A DNA stretch of 62,064 nt from DATCMU01 sp036563245. GTDB taxonomy: Bacteria > Pseudomonadota > Alphaproteobacteria > Rhizobiales > Devosiaceae. Below, one piece after another: positions 25,801 through 33,527 of this stretch. Position 1 is the first letter of the stretch. Every line of letters begins with the position of its first letter. The stretch lies in NCBI GenBank assembly GCA_036563245.1, contig DATCMU010000043.1:1-62064 (forward strand). Direction: 5' to 3'. Under the pieces are notes generated by a model. That model saw only the letters and a list, made by a program, of their open reading frames with translations. It searched no databases and was not told where the DNA came from. The translations under genes were made by a program, and so were the position numbers.

Positions 25801-26179
25801 CCAGCAATTGCCCTTGGGCGAATGCGCAAAGGTCGTCGAGCATGAGGATGCAGTCGCCCTTTTCCGCCCGCCTGTTGCCACGGGTGAGAAGTGCGCACAG
25901 CCGTCCATAGGCCGCCCGGTCGGTCGGGTAGGCGAGAATATCCGGCGTACCGTCGGAAAAGACCAGCCGCGTGCCCGCCACGAACCGGAAATCGGGATGG
26001 ATTTGCTTCAGGTCGCGTGCCGCGACATGCGCCCTGACTACGCCGGCAAGGGAATTGCGATCGCAAAGCCCAAGGCCCGACAGCCCCAGCGCCGCCGCGC
26101 GCAATACCAGTTCGTCCGGATGCGATCCGCCGCGCAGGAAGGAGAAGTTCGAGATCGCGGCCAGTTCGAAATAGCTCAT
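22871..26179 (-). CDS. dnaE2: Error-prone DNA polymerase DnaE2 (ImuC)
   Basis: The product has 1102 residues, typical of the family. The PHP domain is at the start (FSFLRGGSHPDELVLRA), followed by the palm with PDIDVDFEHERREEVIQY and the fingers with RRAMATFRRNGTIGNF and FGEYGFPESHAASFALL. An OB-fold with VEVAGLVLVRQRPGTASGVIF lies near the C-terminus. It extends past DNA lesions as part of the ImuA-ImuB-DnaE2 mutasome. ATG at 26179 overlaps the imuB stop as ATGA; the upstream extension is not protein-like. It is expressed from the SOS box at 28504. Confidence 0.97.
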   Translation of the reverse strand: MSYFELAAISNFSFLRGGSHPDELVLRAAALGLSGLGLCDRNSLAGVVRAHVAARDLKQIHPDFRFVAGTRLVFSDGTPDILAYPTDRAAYGRLCALLTRGNRRAEKGDCILMLDDLCAFAQGQLLVAMPDEADPQTLLATLCALKPIAGDGLWLAANCLYQGGDRARLSRLADLARQAGVSLLAVNDVLYHAPERRPLQDAITCIREHLTIFQAGRRLEKNAERHLKPPQEMARLFREHRQAIAQTQVLVSRIAFSLDDLRYEYPEETIGNGETAQQTLERLTWAGAKRRYPQGVPERVVTGIRHELALIGELKYAPYFLTVHDLVRFAREERGILCQGRGSAANSAVCFCLGVTEVDPMLVDLLFERFISTERNEPPDIDVDFEHERREEVIQYIYQRYGRERAGLAATVVTYRTKGAVREIGKVFGLSADMIEALNGLSWGWHDKGVKEDRIRELGIDPTDHTLSLVLKLVRELIGFPRHLSQHVGGFVITRGRLDHLVPISNAAMQDRTVVEWDKDDLDALGILKVDVLALGMLTCIRRAFDLLALHYGERLTLASVPQYDTPTYRMIQRADTVGVFQIESRAQMSMLPRLKPETFYDLVIEVAIVRPGPIQGDMVHPYLRRRQGKETVTYPSKDLERVLSKTLGVPLFQEQAMKIAIVAGGFTPSEADRLRRAMATFRRNGTIGNFRQKMISGMLERGYTKDFAERCFSQIEGFGEYGFPESHAASFALLVYVSAWLKCHYPDVFAAALLNSQPMGFYAPAQIVRDAREHGVEVRDVDINLSDAENALEPGPEAATRLWARHIEMHADIHSDKAVRLGLSRIKGLKADDAALIVARRGRGYDSVRDVWLRTGLGPAVLARLAEADAFRSIGLDRRAALWAVRGLMGTDGAETLPLFAGSGPPSARDEPDADLPPMPPGEQVIHDYRSLSLSLKAHPVSFLREELGRRRILAADELRHQRDGAPVEVAGLVLVRQRPGTASGVIFATLEDETGVANVIVWPRVFEANRRVVLGSRLLSVKGVLQKEGLVIHVVARQLTDMTPDLLRLADGGDLGAGALARADEGRQTHRNPVLAKAEAAQTEAARRARAALPKGRNFH

Positions 26180-27765
26180 GCGAACAGCCCGTGCATGAAC
26201 CAGCGCGGCCGCCCGGTCTCCACCGCGTAAAGCCCCTCGCGATAGAGCCAGAAGCGTCGGCCCTCCTCGTCCTCGGCGACGTAGTAATCCCGGGTCAGCG
26301 CGCCCTCGCCCGGCTGCCACCATTCCACCCCGATGCGCTCCGGTCCCGATGCCCTTGCGAAACGATAGGCCACCCGCCGCCACACCATGCGGGCCGGCGG
26401 GCCGTCCGGCACCTCGGCAACCACTTCGATCTGTTCGGGCCTTGGCAGCAATCGCAAGGGGCGCGGCAGGCCCGCATCGGGCATGGCCTGCGGATCGTCG
26501 GGGGTGCGGGCCACCGCCGGCTCCAGCGTCACCGCGCGTTCGGGAATATGGCTGTTGACGAATTTCTGCCGGCTGACCGCCAGCGGTCCGAGCCGGCTCG
26601 CCATGCGATCGTAGAGCCGGTCGAGATCGGCCGCCCCGTCGTCGGTCTCGAAGGCCCCGATCTGCGTCGTATCGAGCGGGGAAACCGAGGTCGCCGCCAG
26701 CCGGACCGCCTCGATGCCGAAGCCGGCGTCGAATTCCCCGCTCAGCCGTTCGGCCCGGTTGGCGAACAGCCGCGCGATATGGCCCGCCTCCCGCGTCGCC
26801 CGCGCCGCATTGACCGAAAGCGTCATCACCTTGTGGTCGATCCGATAAAGGAACAGGTGAAAGCTCTGCGCGCCCGCCCCCTCCGCCTCGAGCTGGGCGG
26901 AAAGCTGCCGGCCAAGATCGCGCGCGGTCAGCATCACGTCATCGATCAGCGTCACCGGCTCGGCAAACCGCCGCTCCGCATGGCGTTCCGGAATGGGCAG
27001 GCGGGGCGTCACCCGCTCCTCGACAAGTCCGAGCGCCTGGTCGAGCCGGTTGAGCAGCGTTCCCCCGAACCGCGCCCGCAAGGCGCCCCTGTCGCGCCCG
27101 TAAAGCTGGCCGACCCGCTTCAACCCCATCTGCAAAAGGCCCTCGACCTGCGCGTCATCGAGCCTGAGGGCAGCGACGGGAAGAGATGCAAGAACGTCCG
27201 GCAAATCCTCGTTCCCGGCCACCTGGCCGGGTGCGAAACGGGCCAGCGCCCAGGCCGCGCCCACGCTGCCGGCCACCGCCCCTCTTACCGTGAACCCCAG
27301 CATCTCGAGCCTTTCGGTGAGATGCGCGAGCATGCGGTTCTCGCCCCCGAACAGATGCGCGACCCCGGTAATGTCGAGCGCCAGGTCGCCATAGGGCATG
27401 CTGTCGGTCAGCACCGAGACGATGGGCGAGGCATTGGAATGCCAGTCGGCGAAATCGGCGAACACGCTGGTGAGCATTCCCCGGTCGATCTCGCGCGCGT
27501 CGAGTTCGGGACAAAGCGCCCGCGCGTCGGAAAGGCTCTGCCCCTCCGACAGCCCGGCCCCTGCCGCGCGCGCATCGAGCGCAACCAGCCGCATGGCGCC
27601 CTGCTGCCGCTCGTAAAGCGCCAGCGGCAGGGGCAATGCGCCAAGGCGCCGGTCAGCCCGCTTGAGACAATCGGTCGCCCAGCGCGGCAGGTGGAGCACC
27701 ATATGCCGGCGCGCCGGCAACAGCCCGCCCTGCCCCTTGGTCGCCGTCAGCGAGATCCCAGCCAT
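26176..27765 (-). CDS. imuB: ImuB, Y-family polymerase-like mutasome protein
   Basis: The 529-residue product shows the Y-family layout with a short palm (HLPRWATDCLKR at about 25-36, YGDLALDITGVAHLFGGE), a helix-hairpin-helix region and a little-finger domain. ImuB proteins lack polymerase activity and serve as the hub that joins DnaE2, ImuA and the sliding clamp. The start is either ATG 27765, with GAGG close by and 113 bp of overlap with imuA, or ATG 27702, nearer the usual family start. The stop overlaps dnaE2 by four bases. Confidence 0.93.
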   Translation of the reverse strand: MAGISLTATKGQGGLLPARRHMVLHLPRWATDCLKRADRRLGALPLPLALYERQQGAMRLVALDARAAGAGLSEGQSLSDARALCPELDAREIDRGMLTSVFADFADWHSNASPIVSVLTDSMPYGDLALDITGVAHLFGGENRMLAHLTERLEMLGFTVRGAVAGSVGAAWALARFAPGQVAGNEDLPDVLASLPVAALRLDDAQVEGLLQMGLKRVGQLYGRDRGALRARFGGTLLNRLDQALGLVEERVTPRLPIPERHAERRFAEPVTLIDDVMLTARDLGRQLSAQLEAEGAGAQSFHLFLYRIDHKVMTLSVNAARATREAGHIARLFANRAERLSGEFDAGFGIEAVRLAATSVSPLDTTQIGAFETDDGAADLDRLYDRMASRLGPLAVSRQKFVNSHIPERAVTLEPAVARTPDDPQAMPDAGLPRPLRLLPRPEQIEVVAEVPDGPPARMVWRRVAYRFARASGPERIGVEWWQPGEGALTRDYYVAEDEEGRRFWLYREGLYAVETGRPRWFMHGLFA

Positions 27766-28474
27766 GTGCCTCGGTCCAGTTCAAGATCCATTCGCCCTTG
27801 AGCCCGCCCACCCCCCTGGCGCTGAGGCTCTTTTCCAGCACGACCTTAAGCCGCGCATCCCCCGGCGCCCGGTCGTCGAACCGGACCGGAGCGCTCGGCG
27901 CGGGTTCCACCCGCCAGCGCAGGGCCGCCGCGCTCGCCTCGCGCTGCGCGCCATAGCGCACCAGGAACACCGAACCGCCCGATGCCTGCGCCCTCAGGCT
28001 CAGCCGCCGCGAGGCGGTGAAATCGAGCGCCCTTGGAGCCCCTCCGATATCGGCGACGACCGCGGCAACCGCCCGGCAGGCCACCGCCTCCTCGATGGCC
28101 CACAACAGTTCGCCGATGTCGCGCGGCCGCCCCAGCGTCAGCGCCTGGGGGTCGAAGCCAAAGCTCTTCAATCCCGCCCCATAGGGCAGGCCGGTTTCCT
28201 GCGCCTCATGCGCCAGTTGCAGGAACAGCACCGCCTGTCGCGCGCGCCCGATCAGCCTCCGCCCCTGTCCGAGCGCAAAGCCGAGCGCGCCACCGGCCTC
28301 GCGCGCCGACGCGCTCCAGATCTCGTGCAACAGCCCTGGCGGCGCATGGCGAAACGGCAGGGCGGCTCCGTCCCGCTCCCTTTCAGCCGTTCCGGCAAGC
28401 GGCGCGCGCCTTTCGACCCCGGCGATCCGGGCCCGCAACTCCGCTACCACACGTTCCTTGGCCGAACCCTGCAT
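27653..28474 (-). CDS. imuA: ImuA, RecA-like SOS mutagenesis protein
   Basis: The product has 273 residues from ATG 28474, or 279 from ATG 28492. It is a RecA/SulA-like protein without an intact Walker A, typical of ImuA: PPGLLHEIWSASAREAGGALGFALG, RAVLFLQ-like strand and LWAIEEAVACRAVAAVVADIGG. The shorter start is favoured because the SOS box is only 12 bp from the longer one and GAGGA stands before 28474. It is the first gene of the imuA-imuB-dnaE2 operon and stimulates mutagenic repair. Confidence 0.9.
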   Translation of the reverse strand: MQGSAKERVVAELRARIAGVERRAPLAGTAERERDGAALPFRHAPPGLLHEIWSASAREAGGALGFALGQGRRLIGRARQAVLFLQLAHEAQETGLPYGAGLKSFGFDPQALTLGRPRDIGELLWAIEEAVACRAVAAVVADIGGAPRALDFTASRRLSLRAQASGGSVFLVRYGAQREASAAALRWRVEPAPSAPVRFDDRAPGDARLKVVLEKSLSARGVGGLKGEWILNWTEAHGWDLADGDQGAGRAVAGAPAYGAPPAALGDRLSQAG

Positions 28475-28503
28475 GGCCGTGCCCGTCCTCATGTCGATAA
28501 TGA

Positions 28504-28518
28504 GAACAAAAAGAGAAC
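28504..28518 (-). promoter_or_regulatory. LexA (SOS) box of imuA-imuB-dnaE2
   Basis: Read on the minus strand the sequence is GTTC-N7-GTTC, the alphaproteobacterial LexA site. It stands 30 bp before the imuA ATG at 28474. Repression is predicted to lift on DNA damage. Confidence 0.9.
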
Positions 28519-28660
28519 ATCAGACTCGGGCCGAGAGTCAAGTACCGGCGGCGAATCCTCATGCGATATCGTTCCCCTCGCCGCTCAACAGCCCGTGATT
28601 CTCCACGCGCCGCCTTGAGGTCGCCTGGCGATAAGAATATCTATCGGCGCAGGAGGCCCC

Positions 28661-29107
28661 ATGTTCGACGCCATTGCCCGATTCTTTTCCGAGCCGCACC
28701 AGAAGGACGACGCCATCGAGCCGCGTGTCGCAGTTGCCGCGCTGCTGGTCCACCTGGCGGCCGTCGACGGCACAACGGGCCCCGAGGAGAAAAAGGTCAT
28801 CGCCTCCACGCTTTCGGGACATTTCGATCTCGACGGCGGCGAAGTGAAGAAGCTCATGGCCGAAGCCGCGAGACGCGACGCGGACTCCGTCGATCTCTAC
28901 CAGTTCACCTCCGCCCTTGCCGGCCAGCCCGAATCCGAGCGCATCGAGATCATCCGCATGATGTGGCAGGTCGTGTTCGCCGACAAACGCAACCACGAAC
29001 TGGAAGACAACATGGTCTGGCGGGTTGCCGAGCTGATCGGGGTCTCCTCGCGCCAGCGCACCCAGTTGCGCCAGGAGATGCGGCGCACCAGCCAGCGCCC
29101 GAAATAA
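28661..29107 (+). CDS. TerB-like (tellurite resistance/co-chaperone TerB) domain protein
   Basis: The 148-residue helical protein has the TerB pattern: VAVAALLVHLAAVDGTTGPEEKKVI at about 23-47 and MMWQVVFADKRNHELEDNMVWRVAELIGV at 100-130, each with the acidic residues that bind metal in the family. No signal peptide or membrane helix. AGGAGG at 28651-28656 precedes the ATG. Such stand-alone TerB proteins are common in alphaproteobacteria and their role is poorly known. YggT and YggU genes follow on the same strand. Confidence 0.88.
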   Translation: MFDAIARFFSEPHQKDDAIEPRVAVAALLVHLAAVDGTTGPEEKKVIASTLSGHFDLDGGEVKKLMAEAARRDADSVDLYQFTSALAGQPESERIEIIRMMWQVVFADKRNHELEDNMVWRVAELIGVSSRQRTQLRQEMRRTSQRPK

Positions 29108-29183
29108 AGGGTTTTTCCCGCTCCGCCTTGCCGCAAGCCCCTTCAATCGCTAGATAACGGCGACCGGAAAGGGAAACGATCGC

Positions 29184-29480
29184 ATGTACGCCATTCTTTC
29201 GACGATCTCGCTCGTGCTTGACCTGTACAAGTGGGTCCTGATCGCCATGATCATCATGAGCTGGCTGTTCGCCTTCAACGTCATCAACAGCCGCAACCAG
29301 TTCGTCGCCTCGCTGTGGCGCGTGCTCGACGCCCTGACCGAACCGGTCCTGCGCCCGATCCGGCGCATGCTGCCGGCCATGGGCGGGCTCGATCTCTCCC
29401 CCATCATCGTCTTCTTCATCATCTATTTCGTGCAGATCTTCATCACCCGCGATCTGCCGCGCATGCTCAACCTGTACTGA
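29184..29480 (+). CDS. YggT family membrane protein
   Basis: The 98-residue protein has two hydrophobic helices (LYKWVLIAMIIMSWLFAFNV and LSPIIVFFIIYFVQIFI) separated by LTEPVLRPIRRMLPAMGGLD, the conserved YggT loop. GGAAAGGGAA precedes the ATG. Family members are implicated in osmotic tolerance and membrane protein organisation. It is followed by YggU after 19 bp, the usual pairing. Confidence 0.93.
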   Translation: MYAILSTISLVLDLYKWVLIAMIIMSWLFAFNVINSRNQFVASLWRVLDALTEPVLRPIRRMLPAMGGLDLSPIIVFFIIYFVQIFITRDLPRMLNLY

Positions 29481-29499
29481 CGCCCCCCGGCCGGGGCAC

Positions 29500-29805
29500 A
29501 TGGCGGTTCCCTACAGCGCCGACGCAACCGGCGTGATCCTGCGCGTGCGCGTGACGCCCAATGCCGCAGCGGAAAGGATCGAAGGCGTCGAGAGCCGGGA
29601 CGACGATACCGCGGTGCTGCGCATCCGCGTCACCGCCGTCCCGGACAGGGGCAAGGCCAACAAGGCGGTCATCGCCCTGCTCGCCAAGGCACTCGGCGTG
29701 CCGAAATCGGCCATAACGGTGCTTTCAGGCGAAACCGCCCGGTTCAAGACCCTGCATATCAGCGGCGACGCCGAACCCCTCATGCGCCGCTTGCGCGCCC
29801 TTTGA
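29500..29805 (+). CDS. DUF167 family protein (YggU)
   Basis: The 101-residue protein matches the UPF0235/DUF167 family: VRVTPNAAAERIEGV near the start, then VTAVPDRGKANKAVIALLAKALGVPKSAI and SGETARFKTLHI. It is a small alpha/beta protein of unknown biochemical role. Encoded just after YggT, as in many bacteria. The ATG at 29500 follows CCGGGGCAC. Confidence 0.93.
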   Translation: MAVPYSADATGVILRVRVTPNAAAERIEGVESRDDDTAVLRIRVTAVPDRGKANKAVIALLAKALGVPKSAITVLSGETARFKTLHISGDAEPLMRRLRAL

Positions 29806-29971
29806 GCGCGGCGCATTTCCCCCTCTCCCGGCAAGCCCGTTGCCGGAACCTCAGAATATGCATAGGCTCGCCGGTGACCCGGGAGGAGAATGCCAGGGCG
29901 CGATGATTCGCGGATCCACAAACTGGCCCGCTCTTGGGGGGAGTAGGAACAACACAATTGAGGGTCCATCT

Positions 29972-32095
29972 ATGAGCTTAGCACTCTGGCTGATCGTGGT
30001 CTGCGGAGCGCTGTCCATTGTCTATGGCATCGTGACGACGCGCGGGCTGCTGGCTGCCGATGCCGGCAATGCGCGAATGCAGGAAATCTCCGCCGCCGTG
30101 CGCGAAGGCGCACAGGCCTATCTGAAACGCCAATACACAACCATCGCCATCGTCGGCATCGTCATCGTAGTCGTTGCCTGGTGGCTTCTGGGCATCTATT
30201 CGGCCATAGGCTTTGCCATCGGCGCCATCCTGTCCGGAGCGGCGGGCTTCATCGGCATGAACGTTTCCGTGCGCGCCAATGTCCGCGTCGCCCAGGCGGC
30301 CACCAAGTCGCTTGGCGGCGGGCTCGACCTGGCCTTCAAGTCGGGCGCGGTCACCGGATTGCTGGTGGCGGGCCTCGGCCTTCTCGGCGTCACCCTCTAT
30401 TTCATGTTCCTCACGGGCATGGGCTTTGCGGCGACCAGCCGCGATGTCATCGACGCCCTGGTTTCGCTGAGCTTCGGGGCGTCGCTCATTTCGATCTTCG
30501 CCCGTCTCGGCGGCGGCATCTTCACCAAGGGTGCCGATGTCGGCGGCGACATGGTTGGCAAGGTCGAGGCGGGCATTCCCGAGGATGATCCGCGCAATCC
30601 GGCCACCATCGCCGACAATGTGGGCGACAATGTCGGCGACTGCGCCGGCATGGCGGCCGACCTGTTCGAGACCTATGTGGTGACGACAGTGGCAACCATG
30701 GTGCTTGCCGCCATCGTGCTGCCGGACGCCTCAAAGCTGGCCGGCATGATCCTGCCGCTGGCAATCGGCGGCGCCTGCGTGGTCACCTCGATCATCGGCA
30801 CCTTCTTCGTGAAGATCGACGCAAGCAACTCGATCATGCGCGCGCTCTACAAGGGCATCATCGCCACCGGCGTGCTGTCCCTGGTGGCGCTATTGCCGGT
30901 TATCGCCCTCGTCTTTGGCGGACTGAGCGTCGATCTTGGCGGTTTCACCCCCATGAGCCTGTTCTGGTGCGGGTTGACCGGACTTGTGATCACCGGGCTC
31001 ATCATCGTCATCACCGAGTACTATACGGGAACCGGCAAGAGGCCGGTGAATTCCATCGCCGAGGCATCGGTCACCGGGCATGGCACCAATGTCATCCAGG
31101 GCCTCGCCATGTCGCTTGAATCGACGGCGCTGCCGGCCCTGGTCATCGTCGCGGGCATCATCGTCGCCTTCAATCTTGCCGGCATCTTCGGGATCGCGGT
31201 TTCGGTCGCCACCATGCTCGCCCTGGCGGGGATGATCGTGGCGCTCGATGCCTTCGGACCGGTGACCGACAACGCGGGCGGCATTGCCGAGATGGCGGGC
31301 CTGCCCGATGAAGTCAGAGCCAATACCGACGCGCTCGACGCGGTCGGCAACACCACCAAGGCCGTGACCAAGGGCTATGCCATCGGATCGGCGGGCCTTG
31401 GCGCGCTGGTGCTGTTCTCGGCCTATACCCAGGACCTGACCTTCTTCTCAAGGACGGCCGAACCGGGCAGTTTCTTCGAGGGTCTGGGCGCGGTCACCTT
31501 CTCGCTTGCCGATCCATATGTCGTGGTGGGGCTGTTGTTTGGCGGCCTCTTGCCCTTCCTGTTCGGCGGCATGTCCATGACCGCGGTAGGACGGGCGGCC
31601 CAGGCGGTCGTGCTCGAGGTCCGGCGCCAGTTCAAGGAAAAGCCGGGCATCATGAAGGGCACCGAGAAACCCGATTACGGACGGGCGGTCGACATGCTGA
31701 CCCGCGCCGCGATCCGGGAAATGATCGTCCCCTCTCTCCTGCCGGTCCTCTCCCCGATCGTCGTGTTCGTCGTCATTCTCCTGATCGCCGGAAAGGCCGC
31801 GGCCTTCACCGCGGTGGGGGCAATGCTGATGGGCGTGATCGTGACCGGGCTTTTCGTGGCCATTTCCATGACCGCCGGCGGCGGTGCGTGGGACAACGCC
31901 AAGAAGGCCATCGAGGACGGCTTCACCGATTCCCATGGCGTGCTGCACAAGAAGGGGTCTGAAGCCCATAAGGCGGCGGTCACCGGCGACACGGTCGGCG
32001 ATCCCTACAAGGACACCGCGGGTCCCGCTGTCAACCCGATGATCAAGATCACCAATATCGTGGCGCTCTTGCTTCTGGCGGTCCTGGCGCACTGA
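29972..32095 (+). CDS. hppA: Membrane proton-pumping pyrophosphatase, K+-independent type
   Basis: The product has 707 residues and about sixteen membrane helices. The pyrophosphate site is in DNVGDNVGDCAGMAADLFETY and in the late segment TGDTVGDPYKDTAGPAVNPMIK. The helix with GNTTKAVTKGYAIGSA carries Lys and Thr where K+-dependent enzymes have Ala and Gly, which marks the K+-independent H+ pump. It couples hydrolysis of PPi to proton export or intracellular acidification. GAGGG stands 8 bases before the ATG at 29972. The soluble pyrophosphatase lies convergent just downstream. Confidence 0.97.
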   Translation: MSLALWLIVVCGALSIVYGIVTTRGLLAADAGNARMQEISAAVREGAQAYLKRQYTTIAIVGIVIVVVAWWLLGIYSAIGFAIGAILSGAAGFIGMNVSVRANVRVAQAATKSLGGGLDLAFKSGAVTGLLVAGLGLLGVTLYFMFLTGMGFAATSRDVIDALVSLSFGASLISIFARLGGGIFTKGADVGGDMVGKVEAGIPEDDPRNPATIADNVGDNVGDCAGMAADLFETYVVTTVATMVLAAIVLPDASKLAGMILPLAIGGACVVTSIIGTFFVKIDASNSIMRALYKGIIATGVLSLVALLPVIALVFGGLSVDLGGFTPMSLFWCGLTGLVITGLIIVITEYYTGTGKRPVNSIAEASVTGHGTNVIQGLAMSLESTALPALVIVAGIIVAFNLAGIFGIAVSVATMLALAGMIVALDAFGPVTDNAGGIAEMAGLPDEVRANTDALDAVGNTTKAVTKGYAIGSAGLGALVLFSAYTQDLTFFSRTAEPGSFFEGLGAVTFSLADPYVVVGLLFGGLLPFLFGGMSMTAVGRAAQAVVLEVRRQFKEKPGIMKGTEKPDYGRAVDMLTRAAIREMIVPSLLPVLSPIVVFVVILLIAGKAAAFTAVGAMLMGVIVTGLFVAISMTAGGGAWDNAKKAIEDGFTDSHGVLHKKGSEAHKAAVTGDTVGDPYKDTAGPAVNPMIKITNIVALLLLAVLAH

Positions 32096-32131
32096 TCGAT
32101 TTCAACCGGACATGCGACCAGACAAAACAAG

Positions 32132-32157
32132 GGGCCGGTCTTGCGACCGGCCCTTTT
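32132..32157. terminator. Bidirectional terminator between hppA and ppa
   Basis: GGGCCGGTC (32132-32140) and GACCGGCCC (32145-32153) pair around TTGC. TTTT follows on the plus strand, and a T-rich run follows on the minus strand, so it can stop both convergent genes. Confidence 0.9.
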
Positions 32158-32188
32158 CCCTAGCGACCAGTTGTGGCTGGCGCCGCGC

Positions 32189-32725
32189 TCAGGCGCCTTC
32201 CTTCTTTCCCTTTTCGATGGAATCCAGCACGATCCGGCGCGCCTCGTCGACGCCGCCCATATGCTCGATCCTGACCCATTTGCCGGGCTCGAGATCCTTG
32301 TAGTGCTCGAAGAAGTGCTTGACCCTTTCGACCTGGATTTCAGGCATGTCGGCGATATCGCGGATATGATCGTAGTTCCGCGTCAGCTTGTGCACGGGCA
32401 GGCAGATGATCTTCTCGTCGCGGCCGCCATCGTCCTCCATGACCAGCACGCCCACGGGCCGGCAGCGCACCACCGCGCCCGGAACGATGGGACGTGAATT
32501 CATCACGATCACGTCCAGCGGGTCGCCGTCGCCGCAAAGCGTATGCGGAACGAAGCCGTAATTGCCCGGATAGCGCATGGGTGTGTAGAGGAACCGGTCC
32601 AGAAACAGCGCGCCGCTCTTCTTGTCGATCTCGTATTTGATCGGTTCGCCGCCAATGGGCACCTCGATGATCACGTTGAGATCGTCGGGCGGATTCGCGC
32701 CCACCGGAATGGCGTCGATATTCAT
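32189..32725 (-). CDS. ppa: Inorganic pyrophosphatase, soluble family I
   Basis: The 178-residue protein is a typical family I enzyme: the start has IPVGANPPDDLNVIIEVP, then KYEIDKKSGALFLDRFLYTPMRYPGNYGFVPHTLCGDGDPLDVIV with the active-site Asp cluster, and PVHKLTRNYDHIRDI. It hydrolyses cytoplasmic PPi to phosphate with Mg2+. AAGGAAAG precedes the ATG. It is convergent with hppA, so the two PPi-consuming enzymes are adjacent. Confidence 0.97.
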   Translation of the reverse strand: MNIDAIPVGANPPDDLNVIIEVPIGGEPIKYEIDKKSGALFLDRFLYTPMRYPGNYGFVPHTLCGDGDPLDVIVMNSRPIVPGAVVRCRPVGVLVMEDDGGRDEKIICLPVHKLTRNYDHIRDIADMPEIQVERVKHFFEHYKDLEPGKWVRIEHMGGVDEARRIVLDSIEKGKKEGA

Positions 32726-32842
32726 GGTTTTGGGCTTTCCTTGCAGACCAGAGGCTTCGATCGGGCCTTTTCATGCCTAGGAAGGGCCTTGAATGCAAGC
32801 CATATTGGAACCCTCGGGATCCACGCCGCCAGGGAGTGCGCC

Positions 32843-33394
32843 ATGCCCATGCATCATGCCGGAAGCGGCCTGCTGTCGATTGCGCTGATGCTCGCCGCCA
32901 GCGCCGTTCCGGCCGCCGCGGCGCGCTTCGATTCGGTCTATACCGATCTTGACCTCGACGCCTGCACCATCGTTTCGGCGAATGACTTCTCGGTGGTCCG
33001 CGCCTGTCCGGGATACAAGGGCATACCGGTCATGGTCGCGGAAGACGACGCGCGCTTTCTGGTCAGCTACGGCCTGGAGTCCACGCGTGAAATGGCGGCA
33101 AGCCAGACCCTTGGCCCCTTCAACTGGCTGGGCACGAGGATCGAATGGCGGCTTTCCAACACCGAAGGTCCGTGGAAGCCGTTCGCCACCATCCTGCGCT
33201 GGCATACCGACTCGGGCGACGGCGCCACCGGCGAGGTGCTGGTGGTGACCAGTCTTGCGCCGGGCAATACCTGCCATATCGCCCGCATTGACGCCGCGTT
33301 GCCCGATGCCAACCAGTTGGCCCGCGAAGCCGCCGATCGGCTTGGCTTTGCCTTCGATTGCGCGACCGACACGCCAGAAATCGTCGCGCCCTGA
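32843..33394 (+). CDS. Secreted protein of unknown function
   Basis: The 183-residue product begins with a clear signal peptide cut after VPAAAA (about residue 26). The mature domain starts RFDSVYTDLDLDACTIV and has several Cys (CTIV, RACPGY, NTCHIA, FDCAT) that could form two disulfides in the periplasm. AGGGAG at 32831-32836 supports the ATG at 32843. I do not recognise a named family; similar exported proteins occur in related bacteria. It stands between the divergent ppa promoter and a transporter gene. Confidence 0.8.
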   Translation: MPMHHAGSGLLSIALMLAASAVPAAAARFDSVYTDLDLDACTIVSANDFSVVRACPGYKGIPVMVAEDDARFLVSYGLESTREMAASQTLGPFNWLGTRIEWRLSNTEGPWKPFATILRWHTDSGDGATGEVLVVTSLAPGNTCHIARIDAALPDANQLAREAADRLGFAFDCATDTPEIVAP

Positions 33395-33527
33395 TCGGCA
33401 ATCGGACAAAAAGCGACCAATCGTCTCATCAAGGGTAGGCAGCGCCGCGTGACGGCGCTACTGATCTTCGTGCACCGGTTATGCGCCCTCTGCGTCGGAC
33501 CCGTGCGCCGCAACCGGAACCCGCCTC

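Noticed and set aside
23294..26230. 978-codon open frame antisense to dnaE2
   Set aside because: Same shadow effect; dnaE2 on the minus strand has all family motifs.
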